Source: Pseudanabaena frigida (lineage in GTDB: Bacteria > Cyanobacteriota > Cyanobacteriia > Pseudanabaenales > Pseudanabaenaceae). From it: 64,000 nucleotides of DNA. The stretch is taken from assembly GCA_003242085.1 (NCBI GenBank), contig QBML01000014.1:229307-293306 (forward strand), given 5' to 3'. This document shows, piece by piece, positions 1 to 7,981 of this stretch. Both the position numbers and the translations under genes were made by a program. Positions within the stretch are counted from its first letter, which is position 1. The number at the start of each line of letters is the position of its first letter. The notes beneath the pieces are model-generated. The model had not been told where the DNA came from. It did no database searches and was given only the letters and a program-made list of their open reading frames with translations.

Positions 1-2
1 TT

Positions 3-1349
3 ACTTTAGATGATATCTCAGAACCAAATTTAGCTGTGACTGATGCGATCATAGGATCTGAGTCGGAGGAGTCAGCACAAGCTGAACTAGAAGCAATTGC
101 AGAAATCTCTGATACTAATCTCGAATCCGAAGTTAAAGAATTAGAAGCTCAAGAGCAAGAACCAGTTGAAGAGGCTGAGGAGGTTTTAGATATTGAGGAT
201 GCAATCTCAGAATCAAATACTGAAGACATCGTTCATCAAGTCGATACTGACAGTCCAGAGATTATAGAAATTTCAGAATTGGCTATTGAAAGCTCTAGGC
301 AATTTGAAACTGAGTTGATTTTTGAGATTAATGATGACGATCTTGAGGATGCTATTACCGAAGAAGATGAAGAAGATGTTAGCGAGAGTATTGTAGAGCT
401 TGAAATTGAAGTTGTTTTAGACCTTGCTGATGCAAGCTCAGAATCAATAACTGAAAATGACAATGAAGTTGAGGTAGTTGTTGATTTAATGATCGTTGTA
501 CCTGAAGAATCTGAGTTTGAAACAATGTCAGAAGATTCTAGCAATGATGAAGAAACAAAAGTATCAGAGATCAGCGAGGAGATTTGCTTAGAAGAATCTG
601 TAGTTGAAGCAGTTGCAAATCGCATTCAAAAAGCTAGCGATCGCGCTACAAATTTTTCAAAAAAGTCCCGCAAGAGCGGATTTGCCCATAAGATTTACGG
701 TTTTGGTAAATCTGTAAAAGAGAACGCCGAAACTAGTATTTCATCGTCTGAAATTGATGCTCCTACGGAGCAAGATGTTTCTGACATCAAACTTCAAGAT
801 TTAGATAACAAGTTGGAAGAGCAGGCTACTTTTAATACTTATGTTGAAAAAGTCATTCAAGAATATCTCGAAGATCCCATAGAACAGGTTGAAGAAGTCG
901 AAGATATTATCGAGATTGCGGCAGTATCAGAACAAGCCACTGAAATAGCTGAAGAAGTTTTAACGGCTGAAGAAAGTCTAACAACATCAACTCCAGAGGA
1001 AATTGCTACTCCATCAATTTTGGATCTAGAATCTACAGCCGAGGCAAACATAGCGCCTAATGTAGAAACCATTGCCGATAATATATTGGCAATAAAAACT
1101 GAAGTCGAAGAAGCTTCCGAGTCCCTATCTACAATCGAGACTGAGGAAGACGACAAAAGCCATCAAAATCTAGTTGAAGAGTTACTAGTAGACAAGTTTC
1201 TCGCGAGGATTGAAGAGCTTAATATTGCAGATAAAGCAAACAAAGTTGCTGCAGAAGATCAAATTAAAGAAGCTAATCTTAAAAATGATGAATTTGCCGA
1301 TCTAGAGGCACTTATTGATGGAAAACCTCTACCTGAGAATTTAGAGTAG
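3..1349 (+). CDS. Acidic Glu-rich protein, 5' end outside window
   Basis: The reading frame is open from the first complete codon at position 3, so the gene starts to the left of the window; the GTG at 36 is only an internal candidate. About 448 residues are visible. The composition is extreme: runs of Glu, Asp, Ser and Ile/Val with few basic residues, apart from a short Lys/Arg island around residues 190-230 of the piece counted from the GTG (ASDRATNFSKKSRKSG). No catalytic motif or membrane segment is seen and I do not recognise the family. It is probably a largely disordered or coiled-coil scaffold. The long open frame on the opposite strand inside it is a by-product of the GAA/TCA-rich codons. 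Its stop lies 5 bp from the stop of the convergent pgeF-like gene. Confidence 0.7.
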   Translation, partial: TLDDISEPNLAVTDAIIGSESEESAQAELEAIAEISDTNLESEVKELEAQEQEPVEEAEEVLDIEDAISESNTEDIVHQVDTDSPEIIEISELAIESSRQFETELIFEINDDDLEDAITEEDEEDVSESIVELEIEVVLDLADASSESITENDNEVEVVVDLMIVVPEESEFETMSEDSSNDEETKVSEISEEICLEESVVEAVANRIQKASDRATNFSKKSRKSGFAHKIYGFGKSVKENAETSISSSEIDAPTEQDVSDIKLQDLDNKLEEQATFNTYVEKVIQEYLEDPIEQVEEVEDIIEIAAVSEQATEIAEEVLTAEESLTTSTPEEIATPSILDLESTAEANIAPNVETIADNILAIKTEVEEASESLSTIETEEDDKSHQNLVEELLVDKFLARIEELNIADKANKVAAEDQIKEANLKNDEFADLEALIDGKPLPENLE

Positions 1350-1354
1350 ATACT

Positions 1355-2116
1355 CTAAGCGATCGCAATGCCTGACCACTGGACTTGTGGGGCTCTCGGC
1401 TGAGGATTGGCAGCATTAAGAAAATAGCGACGGTAGGAAAAGAATATTTCCTCATTTTGCAGCGTACAGTAAGGTGCGATCGCTACATTCTCGGAAGGCA
1501 TTCCTAATTCCTGAAGCTGTTGCCATTGTACTTGGCGCAAATCTAATTTGACCTTTTCAGGATGATCGTCAGGATGTAAACCAACTGGTTGCTTTATCGT
1601 AGCCGTAACCTGCTGAGCAACATCCTGCGACACCTGATAAACCTTACCTGAGATCGCGGGACCAAGTGCCACTCTTAAATTTTTTAGCTCACTTCCGCGA
1701 TCGCGCAATATTGAGACTGTCTTAGTCACAATCCCCGCAGCCGTACCACGCCAACCTGCATGGACGGCCGCAACTGCGCCTAATTTGCGATCGCCGATTA
1801 AAACGGGAACACAATCCGCCGTACAAACCCAGACTGAATGATTGCCATGATTATTTTGGGCAATCTCGCGAGTTGCCCAAACACCATCAGCTTCAGGTAA
1901 TGGTTGATTTGAGTCTATTTCAATTTCGTTGGCATTAATTAGTCGATTGCCATGCACTTGTTTCGCCCGATAAGCTTTCCCTGATGAGGCTAAATGATGA
2001 TGCAGATCGGGAGGTAATTTTGGAGCGTGCGATCGGGTAAAAAATCCATGCTGCCAGTCAGCTAGTAAATCGCAAGTTAATACGCCATCTCGCCATTGCC
2101 ATTGATTTGCGTTCAT
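1355..2116 (-). CDS. pgeF: PgeF/YfiH-type polyphenol oxidase / purine nucleoside phosphorylase
   Basis: The 253-residue protein belongs to the YfiH/PgeF/LACC1 family (formerly the Cu-oxidase_4 or multicopper polyphenol oxidase domain). Family members are zinc-dependent purine nucleoside phosphorylases/adenosine deaminases, and the E. coli protein also edits peptidoglycan precursors. The expected metal ligands are visible: His55 in KQVHGNRL, Cys102 in CTADCVPVL and His119 in AVHAGWRGT. The length is typical. It converges on the acidic-protein gene with almost no spacer, so neither has room for a classic terminator between them. The function is inferred from the family; which activity matters in this organism cannot be told from sequence. 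Confidence 0.88.
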   Translation of the reverse strand: MNANQWQWRDGVLTCDLLADWQHGFFTRSHAPKLPPDLHHHLASSGKAYRAKQVHGNRLINANEIEIDSNQPLPEADGVWATREIAQNNHGNHSVWVCTADCVPVLIGDRKLGAVAAVHAGWRGTAAGIVTKTVSILRDRGSELKNLRVALGPAISGKVYQVSQDVAQQVTATIKQPVGLHPDDHPEKVKLDLRQVQWQQLQELGMPSENVAIAPYCTLQNEEIFFSYRRYFLNAANPQPRAPQVQWSGIAIA

Positions 2117-2175
2117 TGATTTAGATTCACACTTTAAAAAGAATGATGCTTTATAGCGCTCATACTAACTCAAAC

Positions 2176-2206
2176 ATGAGAAGAGATGGCAAGTGTCGCT
2201 TCTCAT
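2176..2206. terminator. Hairpin downstream of carbonic anhydrase
   Basis: ATGAGAAG pairs with CTTCTCAT across a 15-base loop, 16 bp beyond the stop of the minus-strand carbonic anhydrase gene. It is preceded by a TATAGC start like the other repeat hairpins of the window. The stem is short, so termination is only plausible. Confidence 0.4.
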
Positions 2207-2221
2207 ATTGAATAAATTGAT

Positions 2222-2998
2222 TTAGCGATGCAATTGCACTACTCTGCCGTTAATTGGCTGAAGCGGACGAGCATCGACCTGATACATCTTCTCAAAAGCA
2301 TCAATTTGCGCTTCAGATAAAGTTAATGGCTCTACAAAAAGATTCCATTTAACACCTTCACTACATGGTGGAGTAGTTAGAGAACCCTCATAACTATAAT
2401 AAGCTTTACTCTTGGGTAAAAGATCTGTAGCATTAACTAGGCGATCGCTGACTGTATTGGTTTCTCCAACAGCAGGAATATTTTTCCAAACATCTTCAAT
2501 CAAAGAGTTTTCCTTACCTTTGTTAATCATTGCTCCAACTACAGCGAGTTGCCCTAACTCATTGCGATGAACTAGATGTAGCTCCATAGCAGCAGCTTTT
2601 TCATTAATGTTATGTTCGCTAGGAGTATGAAAATGAAACTGGAGTAGTGAATATTTATCACCATTAATGTTAACAGTACTTCCAGGCGCATAGTTTACTT
2701 GGATTGTGTGACCGTTATTGACAACTTCTAATGGAGAAGGATTGTAATTAAAAGTTATTTTGGCAGGAGAACCGTCTACTGCATCTTGGATGTTAATCGG
2801 TGATTGATCTCTACCTAATTCACATAGTGCAAAATCATTGCTAAGTTTTGCCCATTGAGTTGGATTTTCTGAGCCACCATATCCCCAATGAATAGTTGCA
2901 GCTGCTGAGACTGAGGTTGATAACAGCAACAACATGCCTATGACGGTCATAAACAGCAGCAGCACCTTCTTGCCATAATTCTTATTGAGTAATTCCAT
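2222..2998 (-). CDS. Alpha-type carbonic anhydrase, exported
   Basis: This encodes a 258-residue alpha-class carbonic anhydrase (CO2 + H2O to HCO3- + H+). The start is placed at the ATG at 2998 (MELLNKNYGKK), preceded by a GGGAAAGAGA stretch, rather than at the longer frame beginning at 3043, because a positively charged n-region and hydrophobic core (VLLLFMTVIGMLLLLS, then SVSAAA) then form a normal signal peptide. HWGYGG opens the mature enzyme. The zinc histidines sit in LLQFHFHTPSEH and AMELHLVHR, and SLTTPPCSEGVKW is the conserved substrate-pocket segment. It is expected in the periplasm. In cyanobacteria such enzymes are linked to inorganic carbon handling; the neighbours give no further clue. 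Confidence 0.92.
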   Translation of the reverse strand: MELLNKNYGKKVLLLFMTVIGMLLLLSTSVSAAATIHWGYGGSENPTQWAKLSNDFALCELGRDQSPINIQDAVDGSPAKITFNYNPSPLEVVNNGHTIQVNYAPGSTVNINGDKYSLLQFHFHTPSEHNINEKAAAMELHLVHRNELGQLAVVGAMINKGKENSLIEDVWKNIPAVGETNTVSDRLVNATDLLPKSKAYYSYEGSLTTPPCSEGVKWNLFVEPLTLSEAQIDAFEKMYQVDARPLQPINGRVVQLHR

Positions 2999-3176
2999 TG
3001 GATTATTATCTCTTTCCCTAAAGTAAAAACAAATATATAACAATAATCAAGATTTAAGCCGTGCTTTGCACTGCGCAAATCTTAGCTATTTATCTTGGCT
3101 TTATTTGGTTTGCAGTACAAGCCGCTATAAAATGAACTTAGTAGTTAAGTATCTGGTTGCAATTAAATATAAAACC

Positions 3177-3219
3177 CCAAAACCTGTGGCACACGCTGCG
3201 CGTGCGCCACAGGTTTTGG
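3177..3219. repeat. 20-bp-stem inverted repeat
   Basis: Arms 3177-3196 and 3200-3219 pair over 20 bp with one G-U type mismatch; the core is the GC-rich ACGCTGCGCGTGC. The intergenic sequence between carbonic anhydrase and ycf51 otherwise shows only AT-rich DNA. It is one of the many strong hairpins of this window and could terminate transcription in either direction. Confidence 0.7.
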
Positions 3220-3275
3220 CTCTGGTTCTTAATCATGCCCAGCTACTTATTTAATAATTCACAATAAATTAATTT

Positions 3276-3803
3276 ATGTCGCTAACGCCTGCTTTATTTG
3301 GTCAACTTGCACAAGGAATGGGCATATTTGTATTAGCCTGTGCCTTGGTTACAGGATTAGCTGTTGCTAGAGGGTGGAGTTGGCGCTATCGAATGGTTGG
3401 CGCAACCTTATTTTCAGTGGTATTAGTTGTGGGACTTTTTTCCCTCAGCTTTGAACCCATTACTCGCTCATCCATCGAAGGCTCTGTACCTTTTAAACTT
3501 GTTTACGATCGCTTTGGTCCCCAAGCAACAATTGTCGTTGCCCCAACAGTTACACCTGAAGAGCTTGAATCAACCTTAAAACAAGCCAGCAGTAACTTAT
3601 TTTCATCTGGACGTAATGGACAAGGCAAAAGTCAATTAACAATTTATGCCAGAACCGTTGTCCATCCACGCGAAGGAGTTTCTGAACCATTATATCTAGG
3701 GCGAGTAAAGCGATCGCTTAGCTTGCGAAACGATCCTAATATTGAGATTGAAGTTTTTAGCGATCGCTTTGCTGCACTTCCAAAAGATATAGCTTCAAAT
3801 TAA
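3276..3803 (+). CDS. ycf51: Ycf51 family protein
   Basis: This 175-residue protein has the pattern of the cyanobacterial/algal-plastid Ycf51 family. Two N-terminal membrane helices (about 8-30 and 37-60, ending VVLVVGLFSLSFEP) are followed by a soluble domain with APTVTPEELESTLKQASSNLFSSGR, then QLTIYARTVVHP and PLYLGRVKRSLS. The family is conserved in oxygenic phototrophs; its biochemical role is unknown to me. It stands alone, with long hairpins on both sides (3177-3219, and 3801-3845 over its own stop codon). Confidence 0.75.
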   Translation: MSLTPALFGQLAQGMGIFVLACALVTGLAVARGWSWRYRMVGATLFSVVLVVGLFSLSFEPITRSSIEGSVPFKLVYDRFGPQATIVVAPTVTPEELESTLKQASSNLFSSGRNGQGKSQLTIYARTVVHPREGVSEPLYLGRVKRSLSLRNDPNIEIEVFSDRFAALPKDIASN

Positions 3804-3845
3804 GAATTATTTTTTGAGCTAAAAAGATCTAAAAAATAATTCTTA
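3801..3845. terminator. 15-bp perfect hairpin over ycf51 stop codon
   Basis: TAAGAATTATTTTTT (3801-3815) pairs perfectly with 3831-3845. The left arm begins with the TAA stop of ycf51. The stem is AT-rich with no separate U tract, so it may act as a 3'-end stabiliser or a weak terminator. Confidence 0.6.
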
Positions 3846-3902
3846 ATCCTACTTTTTAATGGCGACTGAGGTATATCTAAGCGGTTTTTTAAACACATTA
3901 GA

Positions 3903-3961
3903 TATAAAATCTTAAAAAAGAAAAGGGTCTTGTCAGATTTTTTCTTTTTTAAGATTTTATA
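3903..3961. repeat. 22-bp perfect hairpin upstream of the GGDEF/EAL gene
   Basis: Arms 3903-3924 and 3940-3961 are exact reverse complements (22 bp, all A/T/purine-tract sequence). The loop holds GTCTTGTC (3927-3934), which is complementary to GACAAGAC at 3999-4006, so the loop could pair downstream as a pseudoknot, or the two octamers could be ends of a small element. It lies 110 bp before the start of the next gene. Confidence 0.7.
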
Positions 3962-4071
3962 CGAAATTTTTTAGGGTTGAAAAATAAACTTTGTTTCAGA
4001 CAAGACTACATTTTTCATAATCTATATGGTTTAATCCTAAAAATTATTTAGTAATTATCCTTTTTGAGACT

Positions 4072-6159
4072 ATGCGAAAACAGTTTTCTGACACATTATC
4101 ATCTTTGCTTGAATGTGCAAATCGCATAAGCGAATCCGATACATTGACCAGACAACAACAAAGCGATCTGCAAAATATTAAATCTCTAGGAGAAACGCTA
4201 GCTAATTATTTTGAGAACACGGAAAGAGAGATTATTAGTTTAAAACAGCGAATAAAACAGCTTTATCAGGCTAATCAATATATAGATTCGCGAAATGAAG
4301 ATGAAATCTATACTTTACTAGCATTGATGGCTGCAAGGTTACGACAGTCAATAAACTTAGATGAATTATTAGATGCAGTTGCTTTAGAGACAAATCAACT
4401 ATTGCAAAGCGATCAAGTCATCGTCCATCAATTAGATGATCGGATAGACAATCTAATTCAATATGAAACTGTCATCGATCCTAGCCGATCACTTTTAGGA
4501 CAAAGTATCCCATCATTTTATACTGAGTCCGAATGGCTCGATAGCTATCAGACTTGCCTTAGCAAAGTTATTAATGATGTTTCTTCGCCCGATCTTGACC
4601 CAAAAATTTCCGAAGCTCTTACATTATTGGGAATACATTCAGCGATCGCCGTAGCCATCCCTAGTGGTAAAAACTTGTGGGGACTACTAATAGTTCATCA
4701 ATACGATAGTGTTCGTTATTGGCAGGATTGGGAAATCGAACTACTCGAAAGGCTAGGAACGCAGTTAGCTATTTCGATTCATCAAATGCACTTACTTGTT
4801 AAGTCAGATACTATCAGAATAGAACGAGATCAAATAATTGCAGAATTACAACACAGCCAATTACATGATTCGCTAACAGGGTTGCCAAATCGCAACTCAT
4901 TTATGGAGTCGCTTGATTTGGCGTTTATGAGACTGCAAGCCGATCCGAATCGGAACTTTGCAGTTCTATTTATAGATTGCGATCGCTTTAAAGCGATTAA
5001 CGATAACTTTGGTATATCCGTTAGTGATCAGCTACTCCAAAAGATCGGTCAACGCCTAAATGCTTATCGAAAGCTAAATATAACTATTGCCAGAATTGAT
5101 AGTGATGAATTTGCAATTTTAGTTGAAAATATCGGCGATGAAAATGATGCAATTCAATTATTAGCCGAACAAATTTCAGAAAGTATTAAACAACCATTTT
5201 TAATCGACGAGCATAGCATCTATACAACAGTTAGTATTGGCATTGCTATTAGCGATACAGAATATATCTATGCTAACGAAGTCTTAAGAGACGCTAATAT
5301 TGCTATGCATAATGCTCGAAAGCTTGGAAGGGGGAAACTAGCAATATTTAGTAATGATATGAATCAAAGTGCAAAGGTGCGTTGGCAGCTAGAAACTGAT
5401 ATGCACCAAGCTCTTGAGCGTCAGGAGTTTCATCTAGTTTATCAGCCAATAGTTTCACTACATGAACATAAACTAACAGGTTTTGAAGTTTTACTACGCT
5501 GGTTTCATCCTTTACAGGGTTTGATTTCTCCACAAGAATTCCTACCGATCGCAGAGGAAACAGGAGCAATTGTTCAGATTGGATATTGGATTTTGGATAC
5601 TGCTTGCAGTCAGTTATATAAGTGGCAACAAGATTTCCCTAATATCCCTTCGCTTACTTTATCTATTAATATCTCGACATTACAAGTTATTCAACCAGAC
5701 TTTGTTGAAAGTATTCATAGAATCATCTTAGACAAACAAATTATTCCAAACTTAATCAAGCTAGAAATAACTGAGACGGTTTTGATGGATAACATCGAAG
5801 TTTCTTCGAGCAAACTCGAACAGCTTCGAGAAATTGGCGTGCAAGTATATATTGATGATTTTGGTACTGGCTTTTCTTCCTTTAGCTATCTGCAAAACTT
5901 ACCAATAGATGTTTTAAAGATAGATCGAAGTTTTACTAATAAAATCTCTACTGATGTCAAAAGCCAAAGAATTATTCAATCTATTTTGCGTTTAGCTAAT
6001 AATCTTGGTATGGGAATTGTGGTCGAAGGAGTCGAGACGGTAGAAGAGTTAGATTATTTTGAAGGTTTAGGGGGCAGCACTATTGAAATCCAAGGCTATT
6101 TTATTTCGCGTCCGCTAGATAGCGATAAAGCGACTCAATGGATTCAATCAACTATTTAG
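4072..6159 (+). CDS. GAF-GGDEF-EAL cyclic-di-GMP signalling protein
   Basis: The 695-residue protein has, in order, an N-terminal coiled coil (about 1-80), a GAF domain (about 85-240), a GGDEF domain (about 260-420) and an EAL domain (about 440-690). The EAL half keeps the catalytic signature: FEVLLRW in the EAL position, LEITETVLM, DDFGTGFSS, LKIDRSF and VVEGVET, so c-di-GMP phosphodiesterase activity is likely. The GGDEF signature is RIDSDEF, lacking the two glycines, so cyclase activity is doubtful and this half may act as a GTP or allosteric sensor. The GAF shows no Cys of the bilin-binding type. No membrane segment is seen. It is a single gene, closed by the strong hairpin at 6171-6205. 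Confidence 0.9.
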   Translation: MRKQFSDTLSSLLECANRISESDTLTRQQQSDLQNIKSLGETLANYFENTEREIISLKQRIKQLYQANQYIDSRNEDEIYTLLALMAARLRQSINLDELLDAVALETNQLLQSDQVIVHQLDDRIDNLIQYETVIDPSRSLLGQSIPSFYTESEWLDSYQTCLSKVINDVSSPDLDPKISEALTLLGIHSAIAVAIPSGKNLWGLLIVHQYDSVRYWQDWEIELLERLGTQLAISIHQMHLLVKSDTIRIERDQIIAELQHSQLHDSLTGLPNRNSFMESLDLAFMRLQADPNRNFAVLFIDCDRFKAINDNFGISVSDQLLQKIGQRLNAYRKLNITIARIDSDEFAILVENIGDENDAIQLLAEQISESIKQPFLIDEHSIYTTVSIGIAISDTEYIYANEVLRDANIAMHNARKLGRGKLAIFSNDMNQSAKVRWQLETDMHQALERQEFHLVYQPIVSLHEHKLTGFEVLLRWFHPLQGLISPQEFLPIAEETGAIVQIGYWILDTACSQLYKWQQDFPNIPSLTLSINISTLQVIQPDFVESIHRIILDKQIIPNLIKLEITETVLMDNIEVSSSKLEQLREIGVQVYIDDFGTGFSSFSYLQNLPIDVLKIDRSFTNKISTDVKSQRIIQSILRLANNLGMGIVVEGVETVEELDYFEGLGGSTIEIQGYFISRPLDSDKATQWIQSTI

Positions 6160-6170
6160 TGATGTGCAAC

Positions 6171-6205
6171 TTTTTTGTGGCACGGCTGCGCCGTGCCACA
6201 AAAAA
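6171..6205. terminator. Bidirectional terminator between convergent genes
   Basis: A 16-bp perfect stem (TTTTTTGTGGCACGGC and its complement) with a three-base loop is flanked by T and A runs. It can therefore terminate both the GGDEF/EAL gene and the convergent kinase gene. Confidence 0.8.
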
Positions 6206-6232
6206 GCTGATTCTTTTGGGCTTTCAAGCATT

Positions 6233-7582
6233 TTACTGAGCATTTTTTAACCAGTCTTGAATTTCTTGAGCTAGCCAAGCAGTTTCTAACTCAGTCAGTT
6301 TATTGTCGCCAAGCATAATCCTTGAGTTATTGGTTTGAATTGCAACCGAGCCATTCGTTTTATTTGACATACTGGCATAAATGTATTCAAGTTGATATAT
6401 TCCAAATTTTTGAACATAATGTTGCCAGCCAAATGCTTTCTTGTTAAGTCTGCAAATACGATCGGACAGATCGATTGAGAAAAATATAGTTGTAAAACTT
6501 TTAAGAACTTGAAAATAGGCAAAATAGATAGCGAATAAACATATAGCGATCGCAGTCAATATATTTACTTTTGACACGACAAATGCTAAGGGAATAATTG
6601 CCAATAATACCGATATTGCTATTAACAACGAAACAAGTTTTCCACTTATTACAGAGCTTGGAATGGTAACTACAAACTTTTTTGGAAATCGCCAAATTTC
6701 AACTCTGCTAGTAGATGGTTGAGGAATTTTAATTTGATGGTTACTAGCTTTTGGCAAAGATTTTGATTTAGCAACTTGCACATCATCTTCATATAGAGCA
6801 TCGATCGCTTCTCGTGCTGAAGTAAAACGTCGTTTGACCGATGGAGCTGTCATTTTTTGCACCCAATCTAAAAGTTGGGGGCTAGCACCGCAGCGATCGC
6901 GAAATTGAATATTTAACTCATCATCTTGGGGTAACTCTGCAGGTGAAATACCTGTAAGTAAATGAATGGCGGTTGCTCCCAGACCATAGAGATCGGAAGC
7001 AGGCACTGACCGACCACCATACTGCTCCATCGGGGCATAGCCATAAGTCCCGACCACCGTAAAAGTCTTGCCTTCAGCAGATGCTTTATCTTGCACTGCG
7101 CCAAAATCAACCAGATAAATTTCTTGGCGATCGCTCCAGATCAAATTACTAGGCTTAATATCGCGATGTAGGACAGGCGGATTCAGTCCATGCAGGTAAA
7201 TCAAAATTTCTAGAGTCTCAATAACAATATCTTCAACCTGTGGTTCGGTAAATTTTTGTCCTTGTACTAGTAAGTCCTTGAGCGATGCACCTTGAATATG
7301 TTCTTGGACTAGCCCAAACCAAAGAGATCGGTCATTGATCGCAAAGTAATCGCGGTATTTAGGAATGCGGGAATGGTTTAGTTGTTTGAGGACTTGTGCT
7401 TCACGCTCAAATAGCTTGAGATCTTCCCACTGCACGTCACCGCCAAAGGTGAGCAATTTAACGACAACCAATTCACCATTGGCTTCTAAATCCTTTGCTA
7501 ACCAAGTTTGTCGTCCAGAGTTAAGTCCTAACTGACTTTGCAATTGATAGCGCTCTTTAAGGATTTCTTGCGACTTTGGCAT
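6233..7582 (-). CDS. Serine/threonine protein kinase with C-terminal membrane segments
   Basis: In this 449-residue protein residues about 10-270 form a Hanks-type kinase domain: the Lys in VVVKLL, the catalytic loop HRDIKPSNLIW, metal-binding DFGAV, and GTYGYAPMEQ in the activation/P+1 region, all typical of cyanobacterial STPKs. After a Ser/Pro/Lys-rich linker come two close hydrophobic segments (VSLLIAISVLLAIIPLAFVV and ILTAIAICLFAIYFAYF). A soluble tail of about 85 residues follows, resembling a small PH-like or photosystem-assembly-type beta domain (DLSDRICRLNKKAFGWQ), which is inference only. The kinase therefore faces the cytoplasm from the membrane. The substrate is unknown. Confidence 0.9.
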   Translation of the reverse strand: MPKSQEILKERYQLQSQLGLNSGRQTWLAKDLEANGELVVVKLLTFGGDVQWEDLKLFEREAQVLKQLNHSRIPKYRDYFAINDRSLWFGLVQEHIQGASLKDLLVQGQKFTEPQVEDIVIETLEILIYLHGLNPPVLHRDIKPSNLIWSDRQEIYLVDFGAVQDKASAEGKTFTVVGTYGYAPMEQYGGRSVPASDLYGLGATAIHLLTGISPAELPQDDELNIQFRDRCGASPQLLDWVQKMTAPSVKRRFTSAREAIDALYEDDVQVAKSKSLPKASNHQIKIPQPSTSRVEIWRFPKKFVVTIPSSVISGKLVSLLIAISVLLAIIPLAFVVSKVNILTAIAICLFAIYFAYFQVLKSFTTIFFSIDLSDRICRLNKKAFGWQHYVQKFGIYQLEYIYASMSNKTNGSVAIQTNNSRIMLGDNKLTELETAWLAQEIQDWLKNAQ

Positions 7583-7621
7583 AGATACTTACAGCTTTTT
7601 GCCCAATTTTAGCGCGATCGA

Positions 7622-7658
7622 AAAAAAAGAAGGTATGTATTGCATACCTTCTTTTTTT
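7622..7658 (-). terminator. Rho-independent terminator of tRNA-Asn
   Basis: On the minus strand just after tRNA-Asn, a stem built around GGTATG/CATACC and extended by A/T runs ends in a U tract. Its position and form fit an intrinsic terminator. Confidence 0.75.
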
Positions 7659-7664
7659 ATAGAA

Positions 7665-7736
7665 CTCCCCAGGCGGGATTCGAACCTGCGACCGATCGGT
7701 TAACAGCCGATTGCTCTACCACTGAGCTACTGAGGA
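7665..7736 (-). tRNA. tRNA-Asn (GTT)
   Basis: On the minus strand the 72-nt sequence folds as a standard tRNA. The 7-bp acceptor stem is TCCTCAG with CTGGGGA, the discriminator is G, the D-arm is GCTCAGTGGTAGAGC, the anticodon loop CTGTTAA gives anticodon GTT, and the T-arm contains GGTTCGAATCC. CCA is not encoded. A terminator hairpin follows. Confidence 0.97.
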
Positions 7737-7879
7737 ATGTAGCTGTTTTGCTGCGTCAATGACTTCAGCGTTAATAACTATAGCGTATAAATAGCGCAAT
7801 CGCGCAACCCTTTTTGAATATTTTTTGGATTTTTTTTAAAATAGGTTTAAAACCCTCTCCAAGCATACATCTCAGTATT

Positions 7880-7951
7880 TATAGCAATATAAGTTTTGCT
7901 TAGCCCAAATAAAGAAATGCGGCGCTTTGCGCCGTATTTCTTTATTTGGGC
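7880..7951 (+). repeat. Dispersed hairpin element, class A copy 1
   Basis: A 5' module (TATAGCAATATAAGTTTTGC followed by TTAGCCCA) leads into a 23-bp stem, 7903-7925 with 7929-7951, with one mismatch. The centre is GGCGC-TTT-GCGCC. The open frame across it (7896-8204) is an artefact. See the findings for the other copies. Confidence 0.8.
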
Positions 7952-7981
7952 TTTGATGCGCCAGATATTTCTTGCATTAAT

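Noticed and set aside
236..625. 129-codon Ser/Thr-rich frame antisense to the acidic protein
   Set aside because: It is the mirror image of Glu/Asp-rich codons; low complexity and no start signal.
3066..3254. 62-codon open frame between carbonic anhydrase and ycf51
   Set aside because: It runs through the 3177-3219 hairpin and encodes a repeat-derived sequence (HAARAPQVLALVLNHAQ) with no ribosome site.
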